Source: Rhodopseudomonas palustris HaA2
Lineage (GTDB): Bacteria > Pseudomonadota > Alphaproteobacteria > Rhizobiales > Xanthobacteraceae
Assembly: GCF_000013365.1 (NCBI RefSeq)
Contig: NC_007778.1
Coordinates: 1,488,001-1,552,000, forward strand
DNA length: 64,000 nt
Direction: 5' to 3'
A program made the translations under genes and the position numbers. Below are positions 28,679 to 36,577 of this stretch, one piece after another. The notes under the pieces are model-generated. The model searched no databases. It was not told the origin of the DNA and worked only from the letters and a program-made list of their open reading frames with translations. Position 1 is the stretch's first letter. Every line of letters starts with the position of its first letter.

Positions 28679-29971
28679 ATGGCCAATGTCGTCGTAGTCG
28701 GCGCCCAATGGGGCGACGAGGGGAAGGGCAAGATCGTCGATTGGCTGTCGGAGCAGGCCGACATCGTCGCCCGCTTCCAGGGCGGGCACAATGCCGGCCA
28801 CACGCTGGTGATCAACGGCGAGACCTACAAGCTGGCGCTGCTGCCGTCGGGCGTGCTGCGGCCGTCGAAGCTGGCGGTGATCGGCAACGGCGTGGTGTTC
28901 GATCCGCAGGCGTTTCTCGATGAGGTCGAGCGGCTGACCAAACAGGGCGTCGCGATCTCGCCGGAGAATCTGCGCGTCGCCGAGAACGTCACGCTGATCC
29001 TGCCGCTGCATCGCGAACTCGACGCGCTGCGCGAGAACGCCAGCAAGGCGACCGCGATCGGCACCACCCAGCGCGGCATCGGCCCGGCCTATGAAGACAA
29101 GGTCGGCCGCCGCGCGATCCGGCTGATGGATCTCGCCGACATCGACACGCTGCCGCACAAGATCGAGCGGCTGCTGACGCATCACAATGCGCTGCGCCGC
29201 GGTCTGGGCCTCGCCGAATTCGAGGCCGGCGCGATCCTGAAGGAGCTGACCGCGCTGGCGCCGAAGCTCTTGCCCTATGCCGAGACGGTGTGGCGGCTGC
29301 TCGACATCAAGCGCCGCGAAGGCAAGCGCATCCTGTTCGAGGGCGCGCAGGGCGCGCTGCTGGATGTGGATCACGGCACCTATCCCTACGTCACCTCGTC
29401 GAACACGGTGGCGGCGCAGGCCGCGACCGGCACCGGCATGGGGCCGGGCTCGGTCGGCTATGTGCTCGGCATCTGCAAGGCCTACACCACGCGCGTCGGC
29501 CAGGGGCCGTTCCCGACCGAACTGGACAACGAGATCGGCCGCAAGATCGGCGAGCGCGGCCGCGAATTCGGCACCAACACCGGGCGGCCGCGCCGCTGCG
29601 GCTGGTTCGACGCGGTGCTGGTGCGCCAGACGGTGCGGACCTGCGGCATCCACGGCCTGGCGCTGACCAAGCTCGACATTCTCGACGGCTTCGAACAGAT
29701 CGAGGTCTGCGTCGGCTATCGACTCGACGGCAAGGAGATCGACCATCTGCCGGCCGGCGAGGGCGCGCAGGCGCGCGTCGAGCCGATCTACGAGACCATC
29801 GAGGGCTGGAAGGAACCGACCGCCAATGCGCGGTCCTGGGCCGAGCTGCCGGCGCAGGCGATCAAATATGTTCGCCGCATCGAGGAGCTGGTCGGCTGTC
29901 CGGTGGCGCTGTTGTCCACCAGTCCGGAGCGCGAGGATACAATTCTGGTGCAGAATCCCTTCGAGGCTTAA
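28679..29971 (+). CDS. purA: adenylosuccinate synthetase PurA
   Basis: Joins IMP and aspartate using GTP, the first step from IMP to AMP. The 430-residue product has the family length. The N-terminal [20 protein letters not shown] is the GTP-binding P-loop of this family, with the catalytic Asp and His in GDEGKGK and [27 protein letters not shown] and the [11 protein letters not shown] block also match. Start at ATG 28679; the longer reading adds no conserved sequence. The gene at 30009 follows by 37 bp in the same direction and is probably cotranscribed. Confidence 0.96.
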   Translation: MANVVVVGAQWGDEGKGKIVDWLSEQADIVARFQGGHNAGHTLVINGETYKLALLPSGVLRPSKLAVIGNGVVFDPQAFLDEVERLTKQGVAISPENLRVAENVTLILPLHRELDALRENASKATAIGTTQRGIGPAYEDKVGRRAIRLMDLADIDTLPHKIERLLTHHNALRRGLGLAEFEAGAILKELTALAPKLLPYAETVWRLLDIKRREGKRILFEGAQGALLDVDHGTYPYVTSSNTVAAQAATGTGMGPGSVGYVLGICKAYTTRVGQGPFPTELDNEIGRKIGERGREFGTNTGRPRRCGWFDAVLVRQTVRTCGIHGLALTKLDILDGFEQIEVCVGYRLDGKEIDHLPAGEGAQARVEPIYETIEGWKEPTANARSWAELPAQAIKYVRRIEELVGCPVALLSTSPEREDTILVQNPFEA

Positions 29972-30008
29972 TAAGATGTTACCGAAAGGCATCGAAGCTT
30001 GAGTCAAG

Positions 30009-31631
30009 ATGGCTGATTACTATCCGCTGATCGCACGCGCCATATCCGGCCTGGACCCCAGTGCTCCGGGCGAGCAGCGCCGTGCGATCTACGAGCGGGC
30101 GCGCTCGGCCTTGATCACGCAGCTGCGCGGCGTCCAGCCGCCGCTGACCGAATCCGAAATCACCCGCGAGCGTCTGGCGCTCGAGGAGGCCGTGCGCAAG
30201 GTCGAGTCCGAGGCCGCGCAGCGGTCCCGCGACGCCGCCCGCGCCGAGTTGAAGAACCGCCGCCCCGCCGGCGACCCCGCGCGTCCCGGCGATTCGCTGC
30301 GGGCGTCGAGCCGCCCGGCGCCGCGTCCGGGCGATCCGCCGCCGCAGGTCTCGCGCGCGCCGCTGCCGCCGACCGCGGCTCAGGCCGACGCCGAGCCGCC
30401 GCCGATCCGTCCGCGATCGCAACCGCCGGCGCCGCCCGCGCCGCCGCGCGACGAGCGGGCGCAGCGCAATCTTCGCGTCGAGCCGCCGCCGATTCCGCCG
30501 GAGCCGCCGCTGCCCGGCCGCGAGCGCCCGGCGCCGCGCCGGCCCGATCAGGGTCCGGCCGCGAATCAGGGCGCCGACAATGCGGGGCTGCGCGGCTTCC
30601 GCGACGTCACCGCCGATCTGGCCGATCTCGGCCAGGCCGCCGCGCAGGCCAACCGTTCGGCGCGCAAGACCTACGCCAATGTGGCGCCCTCGACGGAGTT
30701 CGACCGGCTCGAACCGTCGATGGAGAACCGCACCGATCCGGACGCGCCATATTCCTACGACGAATCGGTCGACGAGGCGGCGCGCTACCAGCCGCCGCCG
30801 GCCGCGGCGCGGACGCGCGTCGAGCCGGACCGCAAGGGGCCGCCGCGAAAGCCGACCCGCCCGCCGTCGCGTTTTCCGCTGAAGAGCGCGCTGGTGATCG
30901 GCCTGGTGCTGGTGCTGGCCGGTGCCGGCATTTTGTGGGGACCGTCGCTGTATACGTCGCTGCGCGCGATGATGAGCTCGGCGCCGTCGACCGAGACCGC
31001 AACGCCGTCCGCGCCGCCGAGCTCGACCGAGCGGCCGAAAATCACCGATCGCGTCGGCCAGCCGTCGAGTTCGGAGGCGATCGCCCCGGTGGCGCAGCGC
31101 GTCGTGCTGTACGACGAGGATCCGTCGGATCCGAAGGGCAAGCAATATGTCGGCACGGTGGTGTGGCGCACCGAGCAGATCAAGGGCGCCAGCGCCAAGG
31201 GCGGCGCCGATCTGGCGGTGCGCGCCGACATCGAGGTGCCCGAGCGCAAGTTCAAGATGACGATGTCGTTCCGCCGCAACACCGACACCTCGCTGCCGGC
31301 GAGCCATACGGCGGAGCTGACCTTCATCCTGCCGCAGGATTTCAGCGGTGGCGGCGTGAGCAACGTTCCCGGCATCCTGATGAAGTCGAACGAGCAGGCG
31401 CGCGGCACGCCGCTGGCCGGGCTCGCCGTCAAGGTCACCGACGGCTTCTTCCTGGTCGGGCTGAGCAATGTCGAGGCCGACCGCGCCCGCAACCTGCAGC
31501 TCCTGAAAGAGCGCTCCTGGTTCGACGTGCCGATCGTCTACACCAACCAGCGCCGCGCCATCATCGCCATCGAAAAGGGCCCGCCCGGCGAGCGCGCCTT
31601 CGGCGAGGCCTTCGCCGCTTGGGGCGAGTAG
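30009..31631 (+). CDS. single-pass membrane protein with Pro/Arg-rich cytoplasmic region
   Basis: A 540-residue protein I cannot name. Residues 1-85 are a charged helical domain (MADYYPLIARAISGLDPSAP, then ERARSALITQL). Residues 85-185 are a disordered segment rich in Pro, Arg and Ala. Residues 186-290 are mixed, and 292-320 form one membrane helix (SALVIGLVLVLAGAGILWG). Residues 350-540 form a globular domain with GTVVWRTEQIKG, FRRNTDTSLPASHTAELTFI and VKVTDGFFLVGLS, presumably periplasmic. It follows purA closely. The N-terminal block resembles uncharacterised proteins seen near purA in this bacterial group (recalled). Confidence 0.75.
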   Translation: MADYYPLIARAISGLDPSAPGEQRRAIYERARSALITQLRGVQPPLTESEITRERLALEEAVRKVESEAAQRSRDAARAELKNRRPAGDPARPGDSLRASSRPAPRPGDPPPQVSRAPLPPTAAQADAEPPPIRPRSQPPAPPAPPRDERAQRNLRVEPPPIPPEPPLPGRERPAPRRPDQGPAANQGADNAGLRGFRDVTADLADLGQAAAQANRSARKTYANVAPSTEFDRLEPSMENRTDPDAPYSYDESVDEAARYQPPPAAARTRVEPDRKGPPRKPTRPPSRFPLKSALVIGLVLVLAGAGILWGPSLYTSLRAMMSSAPSTETATPSAPPSSTERPKITDRVGQPSSSEAIAPVAQRVVLYDEDPSDPKGKQYVGTVVWRTEQIKGASAKGGADLAVRADIEVPERKFKMTMSFRRNTDTSLPASHTAELTFILPQDFSGGGVSNVPGILMKSNEQARGTPLAGLAVKVTDGFFLVGLSNVEADRARNLQLLKERSWFDVPIVYTNQRRAIIAIEKGPPGERAFGEAFAAWGE

Positions 31632-31669
31632 GACTGGGGCTCGCTGAGGCTCGGACTTGTCGAGCGAGG

Positions 31670-31758
31670 CTGAAGCTTGGCCTTGTCGAAACGCCCCCTC
31701 ACCCGGCTTGCATCTGGCGATGCAAGCCGACCTCTCCCCGCATGCGGGGAGAGGTGAG
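31670..31758. repeat. CTCTCC/GGTGAGG repeat with 42-bp direct-repeat leader
   Basis: A leader that also occurs at 31908-31950 (CTGAAGCTNGGCCTTGTCGA, then AACGCCCCCT) precedes CCCTCACCCG, hairpin GCTTGCAT / ATGCAAGC and hairpin CCTCTCCCCGCATGCGGGGAGAGG. It follows the stop at 31631. Confidence 0.75.
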
Positions 31759-31848
31759 GGCGGGCGTCGTGACTGATGCTGAGCCCTTCGGAGCTGACAG
31801 CGGAACGTCGGAGCCGAAGCCGGAACGATGAGTCCGCCCCGCGCACGG

Positions 31849-31950
31849 CGAGCTCCCTCGCCCCGCTCTTGCGGGGAGAGGGTTGGGGTGAGGGGCGACG
31901 CGAGTCGCTGAAGCTCGGCCTTGTCGAAACGCCCCCTTACCCCGGCTTGC
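31849..31950. repeat. CTCTCC/GGTGAGG repeat, opposite copy, plus second leader copy
   Basis: CTCCCTCGCCCCGCTCTTGC then GGGGAGAGGGTTGGGGTGAGG is an inverted copy of the repeat; 31908-31950 repeats the 42-bp leader of 31670-31711 almost exactly. The 390-bp gap 31632-32021 is thus mostly repeat sequence without a gene. Confidence 0.75.
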
Positions 31951-32021
31951 CCCCCGAATCAAAACGCGCCGCGAAAATCGCGGCGCGTGGAGAGAATGTC
32001 CGAAAGCAGAATGCGGCGGCG

Positions 32022-32240
32022 CTACGGCGCGCCGTCGGCGCCGGCGAGCACGGCGTCGTGCACCAGCGTGCGCGCATCGGTGACGCCGCGCGCGGCGTTC
32101 TGCACGATGATCTGCGCCATCATCGCCTTGGTGGCCGGCGTGCGATGCTCCGTCGCGATCTGCGCGACCGCGATATCGAGCACCTCGCGCAGTGTGGCGA
32201 CGTAAGCGGGATCGAATTTCGGCTGGTCGGTGGCGGTCAT
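32022..32240 (-). CDS. small conserved helical protein
   Basis: A 72-residue soluble protein of unknown function. Start at ATG 32240 with GGAGACC upstream on its strand. The sequence is largely helical (AYVATLREVLDIAVAQIATE, then TKAMMAQIIVQNAARG and DARTLVHDAVLAGADG). It resembles short orphan proteins of Bradyrhizobium relatives, which I recall but cannot check. It lies about 520 bp downstream of pucA on the same strand, beyond a terminator-like hairpin, so a shared transcript is unlikely. Confidence 0.6.
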   Translation of the reverse strand: MTATDQPKFDPAYVATLREVLDIAVAQIATEHRTPATKAMMAQIIVQNAARGVTDARTLVHDAVLAGADGAP

Positions 32241-32692
32241 CGAGGGTCTCCTTCTTTGCAGTCCGCATCGTTTGCCGATGCAATGCGGCTCAAGTGGGTC
32301 GCCTGGATGAAGTTGCGGTGACGCGTCGTGATATTTCGGTGATGGCGATCGTGACGGTTTCTTCATGTATCGGAGAAGTGGCTGCGGCACAGGGTGATTC
32401 GTGAATCGGAATCGATGGATCACGGATCGTGCTGCTGGAGAAATTCCAGATCGCGCGGATGCGGCCGTGGCGATGACCGTGTGGTGACAGCGATCGTCGC
32501 GATGACGAGGAATCGGACTCGCGGTGTGTCCCGGCTGCACGCCATCGCCGCCGCGGGCGTGTCGTGCGCGTGCGGCGGACACGGTGCGCGTCCCCCGAGT
32601 CCCGCCGCCGATCATCAGCCGATCGGCCGGGCGCGGCCTGCGTCGCGCGGGGCACACATGGTCGCGCCGTCGTGAGTTTGCCACAACGCACA
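32241..32692. other. gene-free stretch downstream of pucBA
   Basis: About 450 bp with reading frames on both strands but none with a ribosome site, plausible protein or known motif. Simple sequence near 32330-32420 repeats GATCGTGA/GGTGAT-like words. Nothing firm. Confidence 0.4.
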
Positions 32693-32730
32693 ACGCCCGC
32701 CGAGGTCCCCCCAGGGTCCTCGACGGGCGT
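32693..32730 (-). terminator. hairpin after pucBA (terminator or mRNA stabiliser)
   Basis: ACGCCCG / CGGGCGT outer stem (32693-32699, 32724-32730) continues with CGAGG / CCTCG and CCC / GGG. It lies 27 bp beyond the pucA stop. No long T run follows on the minus strand; puc transcripts often end in stabilising hairpins. Confidence 0.6.
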
Positions 32731-32756
32731 CGGCTAGTCGGTGGAAGTAAGTGAGC

Positions 32757-32960
32757 TTACTTCTTGGCGGCCGGAGCAGCGGCCGGGGCCGGAGCGGCCG
32801 GCGCGGCGGCGACGGTGCCACCCTGCCAGTACTTCGGGAACCAGGCGGTGTTGCTGAGCACGGCGAAGTGCACCAGGATCGCGATCACGGTGACGCTGCC
32901 GAGCAGGAGCGGCAGGCCGACGGTCGGATTAACGACGGTCCAAATACGACCTTGATTCAT
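32757..32960 (-). CDS. pucA: LH2 light-harvesting alpha subunit
   Basis: A 67-residue single-pass inner-membrane protein of the peripheral antenna complex. It begins [20 protein letters not shown], the R. palustris LH2 alpha N-terminus. His31 in ILVHFAVL is the B850 bacteriochlorophyll ligand; Trp40, Tyr44 and Trp45 (TAWFPKYW) are the residues whose hydrogen bonds give ordinary B800-850 absorption, so this is not the low-light (Phe/Met) type. The tail after residue 49 is an unusual Ala/Pro run ending AAKK. Start at ATG 32960 behind AAGGAGT, 12 bp after the pucB stop. Confidence 0.97.
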   Translation of the reverse strand: MNQGRIWTVVNPTVGLPLLLGSVTVIAILVHFAVLSNTAWFPKYWQGGTVAAAPAAPAPAAAPAAKK

Positions 32961-32972
32961 GTTCGATACTCC

Positions 32973-33128
32973 TTAGTGCAGCCAGGGCGAGTAAACATAC
33001 GCCAGGAAATGGGCCACGATCGCGATCGCGCCGAAGATGCGCGTGCCGTCGATGACGTGCTTGTGGATCTCTTCCGACTCCGCGATCGTCAGACCGGTCG
33101 GCCAGACCTTGTTGGGATCGTCTGCCAT
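32973..33128 (-). CDS. pucB: LH2 light-harvesting beta subunit
   Basis: A 51-residue single-pass antenna protein, easily missed by its size. The minus strand reads [20 protein letters not shown] and ends [12 protein letters not shown], the LH2 beta sequence of R. palustris. His40 ligates B850; His22 lies in the EEIHKHV segment near B800. Start at ATG 33128 with AGGAGG eight bases upstream. It is first in the pucBA operon; no pucC assembly gene lies beside it. In strain CGA009 I recall an isolated pair named pucBAb in such a context; this is not verified. Confidence 0.97.
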   Translation of the reverse strand: MADDPNKVWPTGLTIAESEEIHKHVIDGTRIFGAIAIVAHFLAYVYSPWLH

Positions 33129-33349
33129 AGGTAACCTCCTCAGAGACTTCATAAACTTCGTGCTGAACCCGCACGCGAGTGCCGCTCACAGCGACCGGGT
33201 TCGAGTTCACCGGTCGACCCGACGCCGGCTGCCCGCTGGGGCCTCGCCGCGTCGTCGACCGAGCACCTGTCCCGGTTGAGACCTCCGCCTCCGGACCCTC
33301 CTCCAGCGCGGCTGGTCGGGTGCCGATCACGGCGTTCTCTCGCTTGGTC

Positions 33350-33389
33350 ACATTATCGTGAGACACAGGCTTGTCAACTTGACATGACA
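33350..33389 (-). promoter_or_regulatory. puc promoter with PpsR-type operator
   Basis: On the minus strand TTGACA (33377-33372) is followed after 14-16 bp by GATAAT/TAATGT (33357-33350). TGT-N12-ACA (33372-33389), the PpsR/CrtJ consensus, overlaps the -35, as does the perfect dyad TGTCAA-C-TTGACA (33372-33384). Repression by PpsR under oxygen is the expected reading. The leader to pucB would be about 215 nt with no gene in it. Confidence 0.65.
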
Positions 33390-33395
33390 CATCCG

Positions 33396-33419
33396 ACTGT
33401 CCGGTTCATGCCGGACAGT
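33396..33419. promoter_or_regulatory. perfect dyad upstream of the puc promoter
   Basis: ACTGTCCGG-N6-CCGGACAGT is a perfect 9+9 inverted repeat centred about 63 bp before the inferred transcription start, where an activator would be expected. I do not recognise the cognate regulator. Confidence 0.55.
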
Positions 33420-33445
33420 GGCAGGCATTTCACCTCCCTGCGGGA

Positions 33446-33709
33446 TTACCGCCCTGTGATCAGCGGCAGCAGCCGATAGGCCAGCGCGACGGTGAGCGCG
33501 ATGGCGGCCCAGATCAGCGCATGCTGCAGCCACGCGCCCCTGCCGGCGCCGCCCAGCAGCCCGCGCCCGAGATACACCGTGAGCGCGGAGAGCGCGGCGA
33601 CGCTCACCACCATTCCGGAGTCGAACAGCCGGCCGTCATAGGCGGCGTCGTTGACGATCGCCGCGCCGCCGCCGATCAGCAGGATCGCGATGAGAAGCCA
33701 GAGCATCAT
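33446..33709 (-). CDS. small three-helix membrane protein
   Basis: An 87-residue hydrophobic protein of unknown function. It has three likely membrane segments: LWLLIAILLIGGGAAIV, then SGMVVSVAALSALTVYLGRG and HALIWAAIALTVALAYRLL. The first ATG pair (33709, 33706) gives the shortest convincing form; the longer reading to 33898 overlaps the divergent methyltransferase and is rich in Arg/Pro. No good ribosome site is seen, so the exact start is uncertain. It ends immediately upstream of the puc promoter region. Confidence 0.6.
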   Translation of the reverse strand: MMLWLLIAILLIGGGAAIVNDAAYDGRLFDSGMVVSVAALSALTVYLGRGLLGGAGRGAWLQHALIWAAIALTVALAYRLLPLITGR

Positions 33710-33863
33710 CGCCGAAGTGTCGGGGCCACCGCGCCGCGCTGTCAATCCGCCGCATGGCCGCGGGGGCGCGCTGGGATTTGTCCTGGCCGGGCGACAGCGC
33801 CGCGCCGCGCGGGCTAGGTTCGTGGCCTCGAAGACGGCGAACCGGGGCTCGGCGAGGCGCGCG

Positions 33864-34499
33864 ATGTCGGTGTGGCGGATGTGGAGCGACTTTCTCACCG
33901 GCGGCGCGCCTGCCGGTCCCGGCGGCGCCGAGCTCGACGCGCGCTACGGCATCGAGACCGGTGCCAGTGTCGAGCTCGACCAGCTCACCATCCGGTCGGA
34001 CAGCCGCCGCTTCGGCGAGCCCTACCAGGCCAGCGATCCGCGCGTGCTGGCCGATTCGCTGAAATATCTCGGGCTCGATCCGCGCGGCCGCGGCTTCGTC
34101 GATCTCGGCTGCGGCAAGGGCCGGATGCTGATCGCCGCGGCCGAGCTCGGCTTCGCCTCCTGCACCGGCGTCGAATTCGCCGCCGAGCTGGCGCGCGCGG
34201 CGCAGCGCAACGCCGCCGCCTCCGGCTTCCGCCAGATCCGCATCGTCCACGGCGACGCCGGCGCTTACGCGTTTCCGGACGCGCCGTTCGTGCTCTACAT
34301 GTTCAACCCGTTCTCGGCCGAGATCATGGCGCGGGTCCGCGACAATCTCTCGAGGCTGCGCCGCCCGGACTACGCGATCATCTACAAGAACGCCCGCGAG
34401 CGGCACCTGTTCGACGCGATGCCGGCGCTGCACCACAAAGGCTCCCCGCCCCGCCACGGCGGCCTGTGGGCCACGCATCTCTGGGTGACGCAGCGGTGA
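33864..34499 (+). CDS. class I SAM-dependent methyltransferase
   Basis: A 211-residue cytoplasmic protein. VDLGCGKGRMLIAAAELGF is motif I of the Rossmann-like SAM-binding fold, followed by GVEFAAELARAAQRNAAASG (motif II acid) and the FVLYMFNPFSAEIM block in place of motif IV. The ending GGLWATHLWVTQ is a conserved strand. Substrate unknown. Start at ATG 33864 behind GGCGAGGCG; longer upstream readings overlap the opposite gene. Confidence 0.82.
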   Translation: MSVWRMWSDFLTGGAPAGPGGAELDARYGIETGASVELDQLTIRSDSRRFGEPYQASDPRVLADSLKYLGLDPRGRGFVDLGCGKGRMLIAAAELGFASCTGVEFAAELARAAQRNAAASGFRQIRIVHGDAGAYAFPDAPFVLYMFNPFSAEIMARVRDNLSRLRRPDYAIIYKNARERHLFDAMPALHHKGSPPRHGGLWATHLWVTQR

Positions 34500-34596
34500 G
34501 GGGGACGAGGCGCTGCGCGGCTCACAGTCCCGCGTCTCCGCTCACCCTCCGCCCGCGACGCTGAATGAGAACGCGGACGCCGCCCCAGCCGCAGTC

Positions 34597-34693
34597 CGTA
34601 GGGTGGGCAAAGCGCAGCGTGCCCACGCGCGCCCTGCGTAGTGCTTTCGCTCGACGTGGGCACGGCGCGCCGCGCCTTTGCCCACCCTACGCT
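34597..34693. repeat. GTAGGGTGGGCAAAG palindromic repeat
   Basis: CGTAGGGTGGGCAAAG (34597-34612) is answered by CTTTGCCCACCCTACG (34676-34691), with GTGCCCACG facing CGTGGGCAC inside. The right 50 bp recur at 35188-35237 with one mismatch. Confidence 0.85.
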
Positions 34694-34712
34694 CATACGC
34701 CTATGGGGTTGC

Positions 34713-34955
34713 TCAGTAGCGTGGCCTGCGCGTTCCGACCTCTCCCGTGTACGGGTTTACGTTGCCACGGGTGGTGTAGTTGTCCGTCTGGGTGTTGTTG
34801 GGATTTGTCGCGTGGGACCCTGGCACGTAGGTGCCATGGCTGTTGACGTAGGGCGAAACGGAATGGCTTCGGGAACTCGATCCGTACCCGTATTGCGCTT
34901 GCGCAGCCGACGTGAGGCCAAGGATGATTGCGCCAACCAGAATAATGCCCTTCAT
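34713..34955 (-). CDS. small secreted Ser/Asn/Tyr-rich protein
   Basis: An 80-residue exported protein. MKGIILVGAIILGLTSAAQA is a signal peptide; the mature part is QYGYGSSSRSHSVSPYVNSH, then repeats of HATNPNNTQTDNYTTRGN and NPYTGEVGTR. The composition (Tyr, Ser, Asn, Thr, Gly) suggests an unstructured extracellular or periplasmic peptide. Similar short proteins with NPYTG endings recur in Bradyrhizobium relatives as I recall; function unknown. Start at ATG 34955 behind AAAAGGAG. Confidence 0.75.
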   Translation of the reverse strand: MKGIILVGAIILGLTSAAQAQYGYGSSSRSHSVSPYVNSHGTYVPGSHATNPNNTQTDNYTTRGNVNPYTGEVGTRRPRY

Positions 34956-35099
34956 AAAAACTCCTTTTGTCGAATGCACAGAATAACAAGCACAAGGTGC
35001 GGTCGGCGTCGAGGGCTTTCGGTAGATCGAAGCTCCGTTAGCGCCGTAGGAGGTGATCTCAGGCCGACCGCCGCAGGGAATGTCAGCGTCGACAGAGCG

Positions 35100-35174
35100 G
35101 TAGCCCGCATGAGCGAAGCGACAGGCGGGGAAGCGTCAAGATCCCGGGTGTCGCTGCGCTCACCCGGGCTACGC
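35100..35174. repeat. GTAGCCCG ... CGGGCTACG palindromic repeat
   Basis: GTAGCCCGCATGAGCGAAGC at the left answers CCCGGGCTACGC at the right, with GTGTCGCTGCGCTCAC inside. A decayed half copy lies at about 35957-35990 (GGTGTCGCTTCGCTCGTCCC, then GGCTACG). Confidence 0.75.
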
Positions 35175-35187
35175 TTGCTGAGAATCT

Positions 35188-35237
35188 CTTTCGCTCGACG
35201 TGGGCACGGCGCGCCGCGCCTTTGCCCACGCTACGCT
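35188..35237. repeat. 50-bp partial copy of the GTAGGGTGGGCAAAG repeat
   Basis: Matches 34644-34693 at 49 of 50 positions (CTTTCGCTCGACGTGGGCAC, then GGCGCGCCGCGCC and TTTGCCCAC). The left arm is missing. Confidence 0.85.
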
Positions 35238-35384
35238 TGCTACTTTTGAACAATCGCCTTGCAGGCCCGATCGCAACATAGTGAGTGTCGTGAGACACGC
35301 GCAAGATTGTCGTTGCAGCCTGTAGCGGCAAGATATTTGATGCGAGGATGAAGTTACAATAGGTTATGCGCAGAGGAGCATCTC

Positions 35385-35924
35385 GTGATTATAGTTGGTA
35401 TTTTTGTATGGCTGATTTTGTGCTTCGTTATCGGCGCTGCCGCCAGTAACCGCGGCCGGAGTGGATTCGGTTGGTTCTTTCTTGCATTCTTGTTGTCGCC
35501 CTTGATCGCCGCGATCCTTCTGATCCTTTTGGGCCCCTCTAGGGAATCAACGCAACTGGTTTCGATAGAGAAGGATGATGATCGTTGGAATAATCTCGTG
35601 AATTTTGATCCCGACATTATTGCAGCGATCGAAGCTCTCAGACCTAACGGGGACGCCGCCATTCTTGCGTTTAGAACAATCTATCAAGACGTGGGCGACA
35701 AGTCCGCCATCCCGAACATCGTTTCCAGAATCCAAAACGCGTCGTTTGAAGATTGTATGGCGCTGGCCAAGCTCGCGTATAATTCCAAGGTCGAAGGAGC
35801 TTCTGTTTACGTGGACAGCGATCGCAATTTCTACGTGGATGGGAGGAGATTTCGATCCGATAGCGAAGTGCGGAGCTATGTGAGGACGCAACGAAAGGCG
35901 CAGCGTCTCGGTACGGCCACATAG
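35385..35924 (+). CDS. two-helix membrane protein with cytoplasmic tail, orphan
   Basis: A 179-residue protein I do not recognise. Residues 1-22 (MIIVGIFVWLILCFVIGAAA) and 29-51 (GWFFLAFLLSPLIAAILLIL) are membrane helices separated by SNRGRSGF; the rest is soluble and ends in a basic helix. Short proteins with a GxGWFFLAFLLSPLI block are often carried in accessory DNA. Start is GTG 35385 with AGAGGAG upstream. Codon use is clearly less GC-rich than in flanking core genes, suggesting acquisition. Confidence 0.65.
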   Translation: MIIVGIFVWLILCFVIGAAASNRGRSGFGWFFLAFLLSPLIAAILLILLGPSRESTQLVSIEKDDDRWNNLVNFDPDIIAAIEALRPNGDAAILAFRTIYQDVGDKSAIPNIVSRIQNASFEDCMALAKLAYNSKVEGASVYVDSDRNFYVDGRRFRSDSEVRSYVRTQRKAQRLGTAT

Positions 35925-36192
35925 CTCGATCACGAAGCCACATGTGGGGAAAGCCCAAGGTGTCGCTTCGCTCGTCCCGGCTACGCCTGTTGCGGTGTAT
36001 AGAGTTTTGACTGCGTGGGGACGACATGTAGGACCGCATGATGCGGTAAGCCAACGGCGCAGCGCGCTAAGTGATTGCAGTGACCCCGTGCAAATACATC
36101 ACGGGCCGAAATCGATTGAAATTTGCAACGTTTGTCGGAGGGCGATCCGTTTTCTTCTTATTTAGGTTCAGGCCATCGCTGGGTAACTGCCG

Positions 36193-36393
36193 ATGAAAGT
36201 GACCACGACAACCGCATATGTTGATCTCGATGGCGACTACGGTTCAGTCGAAGGTGTCGAAGTGACCTGTGATCGGTGCGGGCGCTCTGAGGAGAGCTTC
36301 GGCACCGGCGATGCCTCTTTGAAGCGATGTGCATTTCTGCTTCGGGAGAATTGTCCACGCAATGAAAAGAATTATTACCAAGTGAGCGAATAA
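36193..36393 (+). CDS. small CxxC zinc-ribbon-like protein, orphan
   Basis: A 66-residue protein. Cys26 and Cys29 (CDRCG) with Cys46 and Cys54 (CAFLLRENC) could bind one zinc; the start (MKVTTTTAYVDLDGDYGSVE) and spacing resemble short phage- and rhizobial-type orphan proteins as I recall them. Start at ATG 36193; no strong ribosome site. Base composition is lower in GC than the core genome, like its upstream neighbour. Function unknown. Confidence 0.55.
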   Translation: MKVTTTTAYVDLDGDYGSVEGVEVTCDRCGRSEESFGTGDASLKRCAFLLRENCPRNEKNYYQVSE

Positions 36394-36548
36394 ATAATGG
36401 TTGGCGGAGCTAATGGGGTAGGCGGCATGCGGAGAGTGATCGCGGCCACGGATTTTGCTAAGAGTCGATTCGCTTGCTGTCTCGTGTTGGACGGGCGTTG
36501 GCCCGGAAGGCAAAACGCCGCCGCCGTCCAGAAGTCAAACAATTTGTG

Positions 36549-36577
36549 TTGACAAAATTCCTATAGGGTAATATGCC
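36549..36577 (+). promoter_or_regulatory. sigma70-like promoter before the structured region
   Basis: TTGACA at 36549-36554 with TAATAT (36569) 14 bp on or TATGCC (36572) 17 bp on, in an AT-rich pocket directly before a GC-rich, highly structured segment. A short frame begins at ATG 36573 (53 codons) but has no ribosome site. Confidence 0.5.

Larger units (their letters stand above)
34956..35384. other. gene-free stretch with two repeats
   Basis: A 429-bp divergent gap. It contains the TAGCCCG palindrome (35100-35174) and the partial copy at 35188-35237; the remainder becomes AT-richer toward 35384. No gene seen. Confidence 0.5.

Noticed and set aside
32394-32675. Plus-strand frame of 93 codons downstream of puc
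   Set aside because: Arg/Gly/His-rich, no ribosome site, and no family-like features.
33521-33817. Plus-strand frame opposite the small membrane protein
   Set aside because: The minus-strand product has three clear membrane helices; the plus frame is low-complexity Arg/Ala/His.
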